A DNA stretch of 64,000 bases from Pomacea canaliculata (Eukaryota; Mollusca; Gastropoda; Architaenioglossa; Ampullariidae): the NCBI RefSeq assembly GCF_003073045.1, contig NC_037598.1, forward strand, positions 12,066,486-12,130,485, given 5' to 3'. The position numbers and the translations under genes were made by a program. Position 1 is the stretch's first letter. Each line of letters opens with the position of its first letter. The notes under the pieces were generated by a model that searched no databases, was not told the origin of the DNA, and was given only the letters and a program-made list of their open reading frames with translations. Below are positions 29,800 through 42,849 of this stretch, piece by piece.

Positions 29800-29951
29800 T
29801 GAAAGGCGAGTTTTGTCGCTAAGGCATTTTACGTGACGAACCACGGGCGATCAAATAAGAGGGAGAGCAAAAATGGTGTGATCGTACGATTAAGATATTC
29901 GGAAGTACAGAATTCTTGATATGGAAGTGTGGCAGAGGCAGTGAAAGCCTG
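29800..29951 (+). other. probable untranslated first exon of the RING-finger gene
   Basis: A strong donor, GCCTG|GTAAGTGG, lies at 29,951/29,952. The coding exon downstream has an acceptor (CTATTGCAG) ending at 31,227, before the start codon at 31,283, so an upstream leader exon is needed. This is the best candidate in the interval. The 5' boundary is unknown and set arbitrarily. Confidence 0.4.
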
Positions 29952-31227
29952 GTAAGTGGGAGTTTTTTGGAAAAAAAATCAAAGACTACTGGACATGCAT
30001 ATAAGCCTTTTTAATTTAGTTCATCATGACTTCATCCTTGATAAAATAGTTAGGACTGGGAGACTTAATTATTAATGGTAAATTAAATAAAAATTGTCAG
30101 ATTTAGTTTTAACAGAGTACTACACAAACCACAAAATTTTTTATTGTTCAGAAAACCGAGAAAGATTCACCCCCCCCCTTTTTTTTTTTTAAATCAAACT
30201 ACTCACACATTGCTGATCTGAATGTTTTCTTGGTGTCATGAGTGTGCAGTTTGACAGAAGGACATAAAGAGAGATTGATAATGTACTGCTGCACTGATTT
30301 TGCAATGGACTGTATGTGTATTTGTGTTTTGAGAGACCTCAGACTTCTTTATTCTGTAGGTTTATGGCTATGATCGAAGGGAGGTAGACAATGGACAAGT
30401 GCAAACATTTACATTTTGTAGTGTGACAAAAAGAACTAACCCATGTAGCCAAAGGTCAAACATGATCTACTAAACTATCGGCTAACTCTTATTTCAAAAC
30501 ACAGGACTGGTAAGATGTGATACAAACAGTTATATTTTGCAGAAAAATAACCTAGTATTTGCTTGACTGTGGGCTTACAATCAGAAGATTTAAACAATAG
30601 AAACAACTGGTAAAATTGGTGTCATTTATCTTGAGTGTAGGAACACAGTGCTGGTTATAGTATGAGGAAACAGCTAAACTCTGCTGATTGATGGGGAAAC
30701 AACAAGAACAGCATGCAAAGACCAAGGCTAACAAACTTTCTTTTGTGTGTGTCAATAAATGATTATAAAGAACATTTGTAGCCTCTTTAAGGTTTGTGCT
30801 CGTACACCTTGTGTAAGTCTGGGTGTTATGTAAAGACTTTGAGTCCACTTTCAGTTGTAGAAAAGGTGCTGTGGAAATAAATAGGCTTAATTAATGTATT
30901 TTATGTGCAATGATTTTAATTGGCTGTTTTATTGCTGGAAATGTATTGCCTAGCACTAGTCACCTTGGAATAGGGGAATGCTTGCAAGTTAAAAATGCAA
31001 GAAGTTCTTCTATTTTATTAATATTTTTGTGTTGTATATGGTATGACAGAAGCACAAACAATATTTTTTAAGATCACATTAGCTTCAGCTGGAATATTCA
31101 ATGAAATTGGTTAATATTTTGGAAAGCAGTTAATAAAGGGAAAAAAAATATGGCCAGGAATTTGTGGAAAGTTTCTACTATACCATAAGCTAAAAATAAC
31201 TTAGTTTATAATATCTATCTATTGCAG
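29952..31227 (+). other. probable 5' UTR intron of the RING-finger gene
   Basis: AT-rich sequence between the candidate leader donor and the TTGCAG acceptor. It contains homopolymer C and T runs near 30,170-30,190 and no supported coding sequence. A 98-codon minus-strand open frame at 30,552-30,848 has no splice or homology support. Confidence 0.4.
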
Positions 31228-31282
31228 GTGAAAAATAAAGGAGAAAGAATCAAGTGAGTGAGTACAAGCACAACTGTCAATA

Positions 31283-34145
31283 ATGTCTAGGGGTGCAGAA
31301 GATAGTCTTCTGGCCCTTTTGGAGGCTATGTTGACTCTTGCAGCACAGGACATTGGCATACGGCGACCTAAACCAGCAATCAAACCAGGAGGCTATCCAG
31401 AAGAAATCTTTGTAGACCTCACAGAGGAAGAGAAGGACAATATAACATGCAATATCTGGTATGTTAAGTTACTCCCACCTCTTGTTCTTGTTATTTGGTT
31501 CCTCTTTGTATTTTCTGTATTTGATTTTATTCTTCATTTAGTACAATTGTTTATTCTTTTTTAGCTCATATGTGATTTGTTTTCCTGTCTCTTGTATCCT
31601 GTCCATGTTTCCTTAGGAGTGTGGGTATTCGCTTTACAAATTTTGCATTTATTATTATTAGATTTTTGCTTCAGCATATGAAACTGGGTGCTCTACTTTT
31701 TGAAGATTTCTGCCCTCTTTGGACAGCCTGTCTGCCTCCTTGTTCCCATGTACACCGCAGCAGGAAAGTATCCACTGTAGAGTCAGGGTAGTTTTGAAGC
31801 TGAGGGTGCTAAGCTGCCTTCTAGTGATGTGCACCAGCTATCTGATGCCACTTGTGCCTTGGAGGCTCTGAAGAAGTGTTCTGCTGTCAGAACTGTGTTC
31901 AGTGCCAGAGTCTTATTGGAGTTAAGGGTGTTGGCTGCCTGTAAGAGAGCACTGGATTCTGTGCTGAATCTGGCCAAGTGCAGTTCAGTTGGAAAGGATC
32001 TGCTGAGGCATCTAGGAAGATAATGACTATTCCTCCTGCCCCGTTCACTGTTTCTTCTTCGGCTGAGCTGTCAGTGTAGATGTAGGCCCAAGTATCAGCT
32101 GGTTATAGGTTGTTCAACATCTCTAAAGTAAGGGTTCTTAGGTCATTCTTGAAGATCTTTTTGGTAGTGACACCAAAAATATTATGGGTAATATTTAACT
32201 CTGCAGCAGTCCATTCCTCATAGCTCTTGGGCAGTTCAGTGATGTGTGGCTTGTTGGGCTTGTCCTTCTGTTGGAGAGCCTTAGTCTTAATGGTTGGTGC
32301 TGTGTTGTTTGAATCTGTTTGCTTGTGTGCGGTCATGGAGTTTGTGGTCTTTTGAGCTTTTTTCCCTGTCTGCGCACTTTTTATTCTTATCTTTCCTCCA
32401 GGGAGTTGTCTTCCTTTTTTTTTTAATCTTCAACACAATTGCTAGAGTAGTTTTTATCCCTATCATGATAAGGTGGAGAGCAGCATTCTTCACCCTGTTC
32501 AGCCTAGCTATGTTATCTGAGCAGCAGTTGTCCATGACAAGGATGTATACTTAAAGTGTGGTTGCACACTGCTCTGGATTCTGCTCATAAACTTTCTCTT
32601 TAAATCATGCATGAATGATTATATGAAATTTATGTCTACATCAGTAAAAAAAATTTGCTTTTGCCGTGTTTTTCAACTATCTCTTGCAAATATATTTGAC
32701 ATTGTTCTCAAAGATGGCATTAAGATTCAACTGTTGACTGTAGTTCTTATATTAAGTGCTGGCTAGATTCCACTTACTGCAGTTTTACTTTTAGAAAGCC
32801 ACTCATCAAAATACTTGCATGCATGCATGTACTCACATGCAGAAACTCAAAGTGTTCTACTTGCCAAGTAACAGATGGTCTTTTTTCTGTGTACAGTTAC
32901 CAGATTCTGAAAGATGCCATGCAGTGTGAGAATGAACATAAGTTCTGCCACTCTTGTCTTTTCATTTGGTCGACGACTGGCCAGTATGCAAATCGTATCC
33001 GCTGTCCAGTGTGCCGTGGGCCAGGTCAGTATTATCGCAACAAGGAGGTAGATGACCAGGTGGCCCAAAAAAAGGTTCGCTGTCACTTAGAATCATGCAG
33101 ATGGGTTGGGCCTCTCCTCCACTTTGGTACACACAAGCATACAACATATGATGCTGGACTCTGGGCTCAGGAGCAGGATGATGAAGACGAGGTAGACTCC
33201 TCCAGTGTCCTTGAGCTGCCATACCTTGGGAGGGCACCACCCCGCCTACCACATCACAGTCAATCTCGCTTCACAGGTACAGGGCTTACGGCCAGGTTGG
33301 TCCCTGCCAGAACCACCATTCCTATGGCCTCAGCTGCTGATGAAGTAAACCATAACACAGTACCACATGTCACTGGTGCACTTCTGAGTGGCAGCAGCCC
33401 AAGGACAGGTGCGGGCAACATACTTTTTAAAGACAGACGAACTGGTAACACTGTTTCAGTCCCAGGTTTAGGTAGCTCTAACCCTCCTCTGCGTTTGACA
33501 GTTCGCCAGCGTGTCCACCCAATCAGACCGCACGGTCGTGTAGCTATATCCCACACAGATGACAACAACAACCAGCATGCCATCCCATCCATCACAACCA
33601 CATTAGGATCAATTCATCGTGATGGATCAGATGAAAGAAGAACACCAGCTGGAGATGTACCACACACTCCAAGACCTCCCTCAGGCCCTCGGCCAGCCAA
33701 TTCCACTCTGAGGCGCAACTTACCAGTCATTTCATCCCAGCGCTTACGCCTGACTAACATGACCAGCAACAGAAGCAGTGACTGGCTCTCATCATCCTCA
33801 GAACGTGACAGTAGGGAGGGAGCAGGGGATGGAGAGGTTGCAGCACCTGACTTCTTCAATGCTGCTGCCGAGCAACGCTTTGGGCTTGGAGAAAACCTCA
33901 CACAGATCCGAGACAGGCTCCAGGAGAGCCGCCAAAGGCTGAACTTGCTCATGAGCACTTTCAGTGGAGAGCTGGAGAGATCACGACAAGAAATGGCCGA
34001 CTTCCAGATTGAAAGGGAGCGACAGCGCAGAGAGCAGTTGTCAGAGGTCCGGGAGCTTGGGCGTCGCCTGGGGCAAGTTGCCAGTGAGCTGCGAAGGCTG
34101 CTTGATCAACGTCATTCAAACCAGCATGACAGCTCTGATGAGTGA
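31283..34145 (+). CDS. RING-finger (C3HC4) protein, probable E3 ubiquitin ligase, 474 aa, two coding exons
   Basis: Coding exons are 31283-31458 and 32897-34145 (176 + 1249 nt, phase 2 junction). The RING is split by the intron after the second codon position of its second cysteine. Ligands are C56, C59, C69, H73, C76, C79, C95 and C98, matching C-x2-C-x9-C-x3-H-x2-C-x2-C-x15-C-x2-C. Just after it, residues 121-138 (CHLESCRW...H) look like half of a TRAF-type zinc finger. The middle (about 150-380) is low-complexity, rich in Ser, Pro, Thr and Arg. The end (about 385-465) is a charged heptad-rich coiled coil (QEMADFQIERERQRRE region). RING proteins of this layout transfer ubiquitin from an E2 to a substrate, and the coiled coil probably drives self-association. 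Substrate and exact orthologue are not recognised. The last residues are HDSSDE. Confidence 0.88.
31465..31662 (+). repeat. SINE type B fragment just inside the RING gene intron
   Basis: It begins only a few bases after the splice donor at 31,459. It carries TTCTTCATTTAGTACAATTG, CCTTAGGAGTGTGGGTAT and CTTTACAAATTTTGCATT, then ATTATTATTA, the same 3' end as the copy at 24,560-24,868. Confidence 0.75.
31663..32550 (-). pseudogene. non-LTR retrotransposon relic: end of reverse transcriptase and RNase H domain
   Basis: On the minus strand, around 32,500, the sequence encodes ARLNRVKNAALHLI, typical of the region between reverse transcriptase and RNase H. Near 32,090 it reads WAYIYTDSSAEE followed by NGAGG, the first RNase H catalytic block (YTDGSA type). 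Near 31,750 it reads CGVHGNKEADRLSKEG, the last RNase H block. The frame is broken by stops and shifts, so it is dead. It lies antisense to the host gene within the intron that splits the RING. Confidence 0.82.
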
Positions 34146-37100
34146 ATCGCTGTGTAATTGAGATTACCCAGTTTATCTTGTGGAACTTCTCTTTCTCATC
34201 CTGCATTTCCTTTTAATTGTTTTTTTTCATCCACTTTTCTTTCTTCTTCTCACACACCTAAGAGAGGTTCAGCAGTGGAATGCTATGAAATGTGACCATA
34301 TGGAATTATCTTATGGAGTGACTTGACTGAATCATTAGGGTGTCTTTCAGTCTGACTAAATCTGGCTATATACATATGAAAATGAAGAGATGTTTGTGTT
34401 TGCATTTAATATCTATCAGAATCCTCTTTATAATAGATTACATGCATGGTAAAGAATTGTTTTCAAGATGTATCACTTTAACAATGATAAACTAAAATTT
34501 TTGTTACAACACCATTGTTCCTGCGTTTTTCTTAATGTTTGCTCATACCTTAGTTTTGTTCTCTGGCTGTTAGAGTTGTTAGGTTTAATACTCCAGCCCC
34601 AACTTTCCCTATATTCTCTTCTGCTGTTATTTTGATTGGCAGGTTTCCAACAGCTGTAGTTTTTACCTACTAACCCTAACCACATTTCTAACCCTTTGCT
34701 CCAAGCAGTAGAGTAAAGCTTAATTGTGAAAGAGAATTATGGTAAAGAGTTAAACTTTCTTTCTGTTGTTTCTGCTGTTCTCTTTTATGAGTAACTGAAG
34801 TGCCATTTTATTCCAAAGGAATTTTGAGTGAATGGTTCAGATGACATCTGTGTTGTACTCAACTGGACAGGAAGACAAATCTTGCAATGAGAACAATACA
34901 ATTAACATGTTATAAATTTCAAGGGTTTGAGAAATTTGAAGAAGCAGTTTGGGCATTAGGAAACAGACTTGAGAAACATATCAGCCTTTTTGGCTTACAC
35001 CTGTGGCCATTGTGTCCTATTGAAAATGCTTGCTTTTCCTGTTCTTCTGCATATCCTTCTTTCCCTCATATTCATGTGCTTCTAACCATTCTCTTTCAGT
35101 AGCTGATGACAGATGAAATATGGAAGGAAATGTTTTGTAAAATATTTTTTGAAACTTGCTTCTACATTTTCTTGTGGCTTGATAAAAATATTACGTAAAT
35201 CATTTTTTTAATTATAAGTATCCGTCCAGGTATTTCTATTAAACTGTAATGTCATGATATTTATCCAGTTTGTTGCCATTCTTTAAAGTGTGACTTGTAT
35301 TTGAAGAAATGCCTGTGAACACATCTGCATTGATGGAGCAGTTCTTGTTTTGCACGTTTCAGTTATGCAATAGTGTTAAAATATGCAATTATATTTATCT
35401 ATAACAGAACTTTTATTGAATTCATGCCTTTAGGTGTTTATAATTTTGTGGATTATGAGTTATAAAAAACTGCATATAAGAAATAGTATGATGGGACTAA
35501 GAAATGTGATACACATGGTGGTATGATAATAAGATGGGACCAAGGAGGTTGGTACATTTGTGATGGTATGACTGATAATAGCAATTATGATGAAGAAGTG
35601 AAGGAGGATTGTTATGAAACTATATGCTTTTTTTTATTTATATCTTGTTATGGTGTGTTCTGATTACACTCAAGTTTTTTGTAACAGCACATTTGAAGAA
35701 AGAAAATAGAATGAGATGACTCATGCAACATTTCAGGATCCCATCCATAAACTGGAGGTCGTGCAGTGCAGGGTCCTGTAATTGCAACCATGCCACACCC
35801 TGGATGTCTGCAGATAAAATTTAGGGCCTTTAATTGCTTTGGTCCATTGTTTCCATTTCAGAGTGTTTTCTGCAGCTGTAGCTATAGATCTGGTAGAAGA
35901 ACTAATCCTTTATACTCAATGAAAAAAAAAAAGTGGCAGTCACTATAACTTTCGGCATTTATCTACATGCCTCCTTCAGCAATTAAAAGTTAAGTAACTG
36001 ATGTGTTCAGTGAACACCACCCAGTAGCTATCAATCCTAGACATAGCCGCATGTGTCTTATCTATAACTAAGGCTCCAGAAAGTTCTATGTTCTGTCATG
36101 TCAGTATTTAATATGACATGATGAAGTATATGCCTTGTATATGGAGGGTATGTGTGTGTGTGTTTGTGCAAGAGTGTCCAGCCACATGCATATATGTACA
36201 ATGTATCTTGCTTGTAATTGCATTTAAAATCTGTCTTGAATCCATGTATGGGTTATTCTTGGTTACTGTGTTGCTATGAATTGGTCACCAACTTAGAGAA
36301 TGTTTTTAGGCCATTGCTGCCATGTTCACTCCTTTTATTTACTCAGTATGATCAAACTGGCAGTGAGCTACTTAAACATCAGTTTAGTGGTGTTAAGTAC
36401 CAGAGTGTTAAGTATTGGCAAGGTGTTACATTCATTCAGCTGCACGTGTTGTGTGATCGGTTATAAATGTAATTACTAAAAGTGTCCAGTTATGATTTTA
36501 TCTTAGTTAGGAGAGTTGTTCACATATCAGCAATTGTCCAATGGGAGGAATTTTCAGGGGTTGTAGTTTTCCATGAAAGAAAATCATCTTCGTACTTTGT
36601 GCAGTCAATATCAATAACTCCACCATACTAAATACTAGTTGCAGTGGTGTGCTTATTTCACCTATAAATGATACTTCACTAATAGCACAGAATTTTACGT
36701 TTGCTTAACTACCTACAATAATAATCCGTATGTCATTGATCATGTGATTTATTCTACCAGTGATTTTCTTGTTAATTAATTAGTTAGTTTTCAGTTGACA
36801 ATCAGTATTAGATTGCATATCTTGTGCAGTTTTTGTTTCTAGTGTTTCCTTTGATTTTTGTTTTGTTGACATTATTTTCATCTATAGATTTTTCTCAACA
36901 ATTTTATCTCAAATCAGTATTTATTAGATACAATTAGTAGAGTTCATTTTCCCACATGTAGAAAGAGGCAATGTTTGAAACTAGTGAATTCTTCCCGTTA
37001 AGGTGAATTGCAGGTGTGTCAATTTTATTAGTGTTAAGTGGTAGACTCTGGCTCATGATATGAGAAGTTTGGAGGAAGTCATAGTTTGCTTATGGCCGCT

Positions 37101-39300
37101 AGTATCGTGTGAAGATCATTTGCCAAAAAATGAAGTTACTTCCCTTCCCCCACCCTACAAGTGCTAGTGATGTGTGTGTGTGGTACAGTCAGTATTCAAC
37201 CCAGAATGTGAACAGATTAAAGGTATAGTGAAGGCTGTGATGGCAATGATAAGGCTATGGCATGCTGTGTGACGTCAGCAAGGGAGAGGAAGGGCCTTTG
37301 TTGGGATTTGAACTCAAGTAATCGGTGTTGTGTTGTTAGTTGGATTAGTGATACAGTGTACATATTACTGATAACAATCAAGATGGCTATGAGCAGTATC
37401 CAACATTATTGCATCAGTAGTAATTTTGTGTAGTGCACTTTTGCATATGAAACACAATACCAGTCTGTTAAAATATGAAAACTTTTAACAGGTGTGACAC
37501 AAGTTTTAGGTTTGTGGCTGTGACAACCAGTCTAGAAATATTTCAGTTAATAAATGCTTTAAGTTTTTATTTTAATGATGTGAAAGTGCGTGTACTGATA
37601 TTGTGATAATTCATACTAGTATGTATTTAAATAACAAAAAACTATGGGACACTTCATTCTGTTCAGATGTGGAAAGTATTGATTTACAGCATATGAACAA
37701 ATATATGTGACTCCCATACAGAACAAAACACAGTTTTCTGCACAAGTATTTGCAACATATTCAATAATTTTTACTGGAAAAAACCATCAGACAGAAAGGT
37801 ATGAAATCTTTTCATTTAATTAGGTAAATCTTGGAGTTACAGCTGTTGATATAGGAGCCCAAAGACTAGTTTTAATATTTGAATTTTTCCAGATGTAAAC
37901 AAAAAATGAGGGCACAGGTCAAGCCAGCAAGTGACTTGCATTTTAGAGCCTTTCATGCACTAAAGTTGTTTTTCATTATCATGAGTAATGGTTATTCATT
38001 TTGTTTTCTTCATATGTGACCATTAGAATCCAGCTGCCTGCAGGACTAGACAGCACAGTGATCATATTTTTGGCATAACCCTGTGCCCAAAAATATTTTT
38101 TGAAAATTCCATTGTATTATGCTTAATTTTCTTTGGATTTTACAAGAATGTGCTCTTTTATGGAGGATTGAGGAACAGTTTATTTCTGTTTAAAGTTTGA
38201 CTACAATTTTGGTTTGTCTTCCCGTTGTGTTTATTTTGTATGTTGAAAAAGTTTGAAATTTATTTGTTATCCGAGTAACAGTGTGAATTGTGCAAGGTCA
38301 TGTAGTCATCGAGTTACATAAAACGATGAATGGCCTTACTTACCCCCACCCCCCACCACCCTGTTACTCTGTACTGGAAATGAAATGCATGTCTCCGTGC
38401 AGCATTTCTGTAGTGGTCACACATTTTCTGTAGGTCGGGAGGAGTTGTTCATATTACTTTTCACCCCACCCTTGACTCACCATTGAAAGATGTTTTTGTC
38501 TGATCTGTGTTGCTAGTCATGCGATTGCATGTGAATATTATGACGTTGCAGGACTTACCAACATACTGATAAGAGATTTTGCTATTTAGGCCATATTTAG
38601 CACTTTCCTATGTGTGTTGCTATGGAGATATCTTGAATTTTTTTTGTGTGGGTGAGACTGCACTGAAGGTAGATCCTTTGCATCGAAAAGGTGCTCAGTG
38701 GCATCAAGCAAACTCCATATGAGAGAACTGGTAAATAATTTTGCTGAAGAATAAATACCAGTGATAGTAACAAGAATATTTTATGTGTAGTTTTTGAAGT
38801 ATTTTTTGGATGCTTTAAGGTGGTGAAGGAGCACTGAGGGTAAATTTTAGATATGGTAGATGGCTTAGTGAGCCATTGCACAAATGGGCCAGTGGCCAAG
38901 CGTTTGGGTCACATATTGTTCCACTTTATTTTAATTCACTAAATAATGGGTTTGAGACATGCAGTCTCAGTTAACAATTCAAACAGTATGATTTGCTCAC
39001 TTACCTGTGATATGATTTTGACAATAATATATTGGTGTGTTCTCTCACACTGTATTTGCTTTGTTTTTCATTGTTGGAGTTGCCAGTGAAATAAATTTGC
39101 ACTAACATGCTATGTTGATAATTTTGACCTGCATTCATTTGGTGAATGACAAGGTATCAAGATTTAGAACACTTCATATACTTCCTACTGCTTCGGGGTG
39201 GGATGGGAATAGGAAAATATGTTAACTGTTAGATGCCCCACCTAATGTAGTGACAACATATCGCCATATGTATATCCTGGAGAAATTTTCACAGGAAGCA
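34146..39300 (+). other. long 3' UTR and downstream flank of the RING gene
   Basis: AT-rich DNA with no supported coding exon. Candidate polyadenylation signals on the plus strand are ATTAAA at 35,238-35,243, AATAAA at 37,549-37,554 and AATAAA at 39,090-39,095. Which one ends the transcript cannot be told from sequence. A degenerate tRNA-like SINE (minus strand) may occupy 37,195-37,345, where GGGATTTGAACTC looks like an inverted B box. Confidence 0.4.
37195..37345 (-). repeat. possible tRNA-derived SINE fragment
   Basis: On the minus strand GAGTTCAAATCCC resembles a B box, and TAATCCAACTAACAACACAA lies upstream in the position of the A box. Only weak similarity to the other SINEs in the window. 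Confidence 0.35.
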
Positions 39301-40049
39301 TTACTTCGCTTGACTTTGGACAAGGCTAGCAGCAATACCTTCATGATTTCAACAAAACGAGCATTGTAAAAAAGATAAACCTGGGGTTTGGTTGTGCAAC
39401 TGGGATTCGAGGTACCAGATAGACTTGAGAAGGGACTTGAAGAGCTGCCCTCTGTCTTTTGTCTTTGATGTGTTTTTGCCGTTTGACTTTCTTTTTATGT
39501 GTGTTGCCACCTTCCATCTCAGTAGCTTTAGCGCCTTTTGCCCGGGAGACCTCGGATCCCCAAGTTTCCTTTTGACCTTTCGTCTGTGGCGCTCACACGC
39601 GTGTTTGTGTAAGAGAGAGAGAGCGTGTGTGGTGGCTGGCTGCATGTCTGGTTTAGGTGCAGGGACTACTGACTGCGATGTCAGCCTGGTTGTTATCATG
39701 TCCAAACAGCCGACGTGACATTATTGAAACGGCACCCTTCACGGGTCACTACCCATTGAGGCAAGCTGCCGCCTTCACGACAAACTATTTACAGGGGCAC
39801 ACATGGATTTAAAATAAAAAAGCTGTTGGTTGGTGTTTGGGGTTAGTCTTAGATAAGAGAACAGTTTATGTGTCCCAGAGGGCAATTCGGGGACAGCTCG
39901 ATAAAAATAACATCACAACACATTCATATGCACCAAACACGTTTGCATTCATGTTTCATTCGTTCCCACTCAGAACCATTCAAAGGACGGACGGCCATAA
40001 CAACAAAGGACACAGCCTCTCTGTTGATCCTGCATGTAGGTATACAAAA
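39301..40049. other. no gene seen
   Basis: Both strands are open over about 350 bases around 39,349-39,718. The minus-strand reading is Lys/Arg-rich and the plus-strand reading Phe/Leu/Ser-rich. Neither has domain similarity or splice context. A short (GA)n tract lies at 39,613. Confidence 0.35.
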
Positions 40050-40760
40050 TCAGCGGCAAGATAAGAGATGGAAAAATTCTCTCGACATTACAGCACCTGT
40101 CTTCACGAAGAATTGCACACTTTCAGAAGTGTCTGTGATACAGTCTGAAGAGCACTCTATGCCATCCCAATGACTTTGGAGCAGATGCATGGATACCACA
40201 TGCTGTAAGCTGCTCTTGTCCTTCACCGATAAACTGGTGTAAAAACAAATGAACAAGGATAACACGTATGAGCGATTTATAAAAGAGTTTAAGAAATTGC
40301 TGGAAGACAGAGAAAGATCAGCTTCCGGAGAAAGAAGATGCGCTGATCTTGAGCCTTCTTCGCTAATCTTGAGTATTGAAATCCCAGAAAAATCTCCTAT
40401 CCAAGATGGTTCCCAGGTATCTAAAAGCAGGAACAATTTCCACCTCCTTGTGGATAACACAGGTGGAGAATTCCGACGGAAATCGAAGACCGTCTGTTTG
40501 GTCTTACATTATAAGTTCTAAGAAATTAATTGTTATAGCACCAGGCAATAAATTTATCCAAAGCTACACCGTGGGTATTTACTGGCCCGCCAAGGAGAGA
40601 GCAAAGGAACAGTGCAGTGTCATCAAAGAATCTGACAAGATATTTACCCCCGTGGTTACTGAGACAATTGTTGGTATAAAGAATGAATAGAAGCGGGGAT
40701 ATAACAAAAAATCTTCTTGAGGTGAGCAGGTGTAATCTTTGTCTTTGTTTCACACAAATA
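40050..40760 (-). pseudogene. non-LTR retrotransposon relic: C-terminal part of a reverse transcriptase
   Basis: Read on the minus strand from 40,753, the sequence contains ISPLLFILYTN, then YLVRFFDDTALF, the reverse transcriptase catalytic block (normally F-A-D-D; here the alanine is Phe). After a frame change it continues with FRYLGTILDRRF and then a KLFYKSLI-like block, the usual thumb region of fish- and mollusc-type non-LTR elements. Several frameshifts and stops make it inactive. It lacks the RNase H motifs seen at 31.7-32.5 kb, so it may be a different element. Confidence 0.8.
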
Positions 40761-40769
40761 TTAAAAATA

Positions 40770-42485
40770 CTTGAGTATAATTACATCAACTTTTAAGTAC
40801 TCATAAAAGAATAAAATAACTTTTAGCGTAAAGTTTTAAAATAAAGTGAGTGTTAGTGTATAGTAGGCGGCATTCAATCTTGTATTTTCAAAATCGAGGG
40901 CGCCGTATAGCGAGGGTTAAAGGCTTATCCATAAATCTTAGATCAATCACAAGTCGTTCCAAAGTGCTAACTAATGCCTCACTTTTTATAGCCCCTTCCC
41001 CGGAAAAAAGGTCATGAATTAAAGACAAACATAAACGAAACGGAATTATGCACATAATTTTATCCAAATGGGCTCAAGTCCGGGTTAACAGTGCAGGTTT
41101 TAATACACGACACAGTCTCTCTCTCTCTCACACACACACACGTACACTGTTAAAAGAAAGAAAGAAAAAACCAAACAACACACACACCTTTCAAAGAAGA
41201 AATGCATACAAGCAGTGTCTATTTCAAAGGACTGCAATTTCAAGTTTATTGTCTTCTCTAGGTTTTTTCCCCCCATTTGAGTTCATTCAGGTCAACAGCC
41301 GACCTAGCGGGCTGTTTACTCGTCTTTCGGGTAGATACCTAAGATACGTCCTTCCCACAAGTTCAGTAAGCACTTTTTTTTTTGTCAGGCCTTCCAACAG
41401 TGCCATCTGTGGAGAAGTGTCGCTCTTTTTTCAACCTCACAACCTAGGTGCTTCTTTTTCTAGACACAATTCTTTTCAGTCCGCAGGTAACAGTGCATAC
41501 GCCGCTATAGTGTCTACCCGAATTATGATCAGTGATACAGCATGTGAGTGTTTCTCAGAAGGTATGTTATTTCAAATGCAATTATTACATTTATTGTTAC
41601 ATTTTTACAGGAGAAAGACCACCTCGAAAAACAACATCACATTCAAACATTAAACTCATTTGTTAAGACACGGGGCACGCCGCTCGTCCTGCTGGCTGTC
41701 AAACTTCCCCTCAGTATCCTCCACTACCCCGTCCTTCCCTACCCAGCACAACTGACCTGTAGTTAGATGAAAACTGAGAGAACAGCCTTGCGCATCGACC
41801 ACCACGTCGTTGTCTGTTGTACAAGGCGATTGCTGGATTGCTTATATACACTGCGGACATATCAGCATGGCATGTGAACAACCCTCCTCAAACTGATAAC
41901 AAAAATTATTCTTTTCTTCGTTGTTATCTGAAATTCATGACATTCACTATTAAAAGCTCACTACTAACATGCTGTGCTGTTGAACCAGGTTTCGAGTGGT
42001 TCCGAAAGAAACTTTAGCCAGTGACATAATCTATTTTTAGACTGCAAACAAATGTTATCACCTGAGAAATGGCATGTACCTGAGGTGGAGGGGGATGCAC
42101 CAGGTGCAAACAGTGGCACTTCGCTTTGTCGACAGTTTAATCACTGGACTGGACGCGGCGTGTGTGTGTGTGCTTTTTTTAAACCATTACATTACCGGGT
42201 GGCTTGTTGTGTGTCCTTCATGTCGTGCACGAGAAATACCAGGACCTCCGTTGGCGCATATTGTAGTCTCATCAATGCGACCGACATTACTGTTTTTAAT
42301 ATGCAAATGCATGGGTGAAGCAGAATTACACAGTTCGCTTCCCTTCGTTGTGTTTACGTAGTAGCATCACGTGCACAAACTCCCGGGGATGGGGGTGAGT
42401 TGAATGTCACTGCATGGGCTTCAGGTACCATTTCAATATTTCTTTGTGCGAAGTAGGAAAAGACAGGTTCGGCCATCCGTGACTG
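40770..42485. other. intergenic DNA, no gene seen
   Basis: Short CT and CA tracts near 41,108-41,140 and a CGTGTGTGTGTG tract near 42,157. A 201-codon plus-strand open frame at 41,048-41,653 starts in the microsatellite and lacks any recognisable domain or splice signal, so I do not call it. Confidence 0.4.
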
Positions 42486-42487
42486 AA

Positions 42488-42606
42488 ACGTGTGTGTGTG
42501 TGTGAGAGAGAAAGAGAGAGCGATAATGTGTGTGTGTGTGAGAGAGAGCGATAATGTGTGTGTGAGAGAGAGATATAATATGTGTGTGTGTGTGATTATA
42601 CACACG
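42488..42606 (+). repeat. compound (TG)n/(AG)n microsatellite
   Basis: Three successive blocks of TGTGTGTG joined to GAGAGAGA, separated by CGATAATG or ATATAATA. The open frames on both strands here are artefacts of the repeat. Confidence 0.88.
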
Positions 42607-42849
42607 TGCGTACGTGGCTGTTGGAGTTACCTGACTAACGGCACAAACAGAACATTTCAAACTCATCACTGCGTAGTTTTGAACAGGTGACGACATACAG
42701 GTGTAGTCTGTACACGGTGTGAGAGTCGAGCTGGCCACATTAATACAGCTCTGCGACATGTGTCTTGCCTGTCTGCTCTCATCGTGCATCGTGATGTTGC
42801 ACCATGAACTTTTACAGCCCATGAAAGTTGGCGACTCGCACAAATTCCT

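Noticed and set aside
39349..39718. Open frames over 100 codons on both strands
   Set aside because: No domain similarity, no splice context and strongly biased composition on each strand. Probably chance or an unknown repeat.
41048..41653. 201-codon plus-strand open frame
   Set aside because: Starts within a CT/CA microsatellite, has poor coding character and no recognisable domain.
42354..42843. Long open frames with TH/SL repeats on the minus strand
   Set aside because: Produced by the (TG)n/(AG)n microsatellite at 42,488-42,606.
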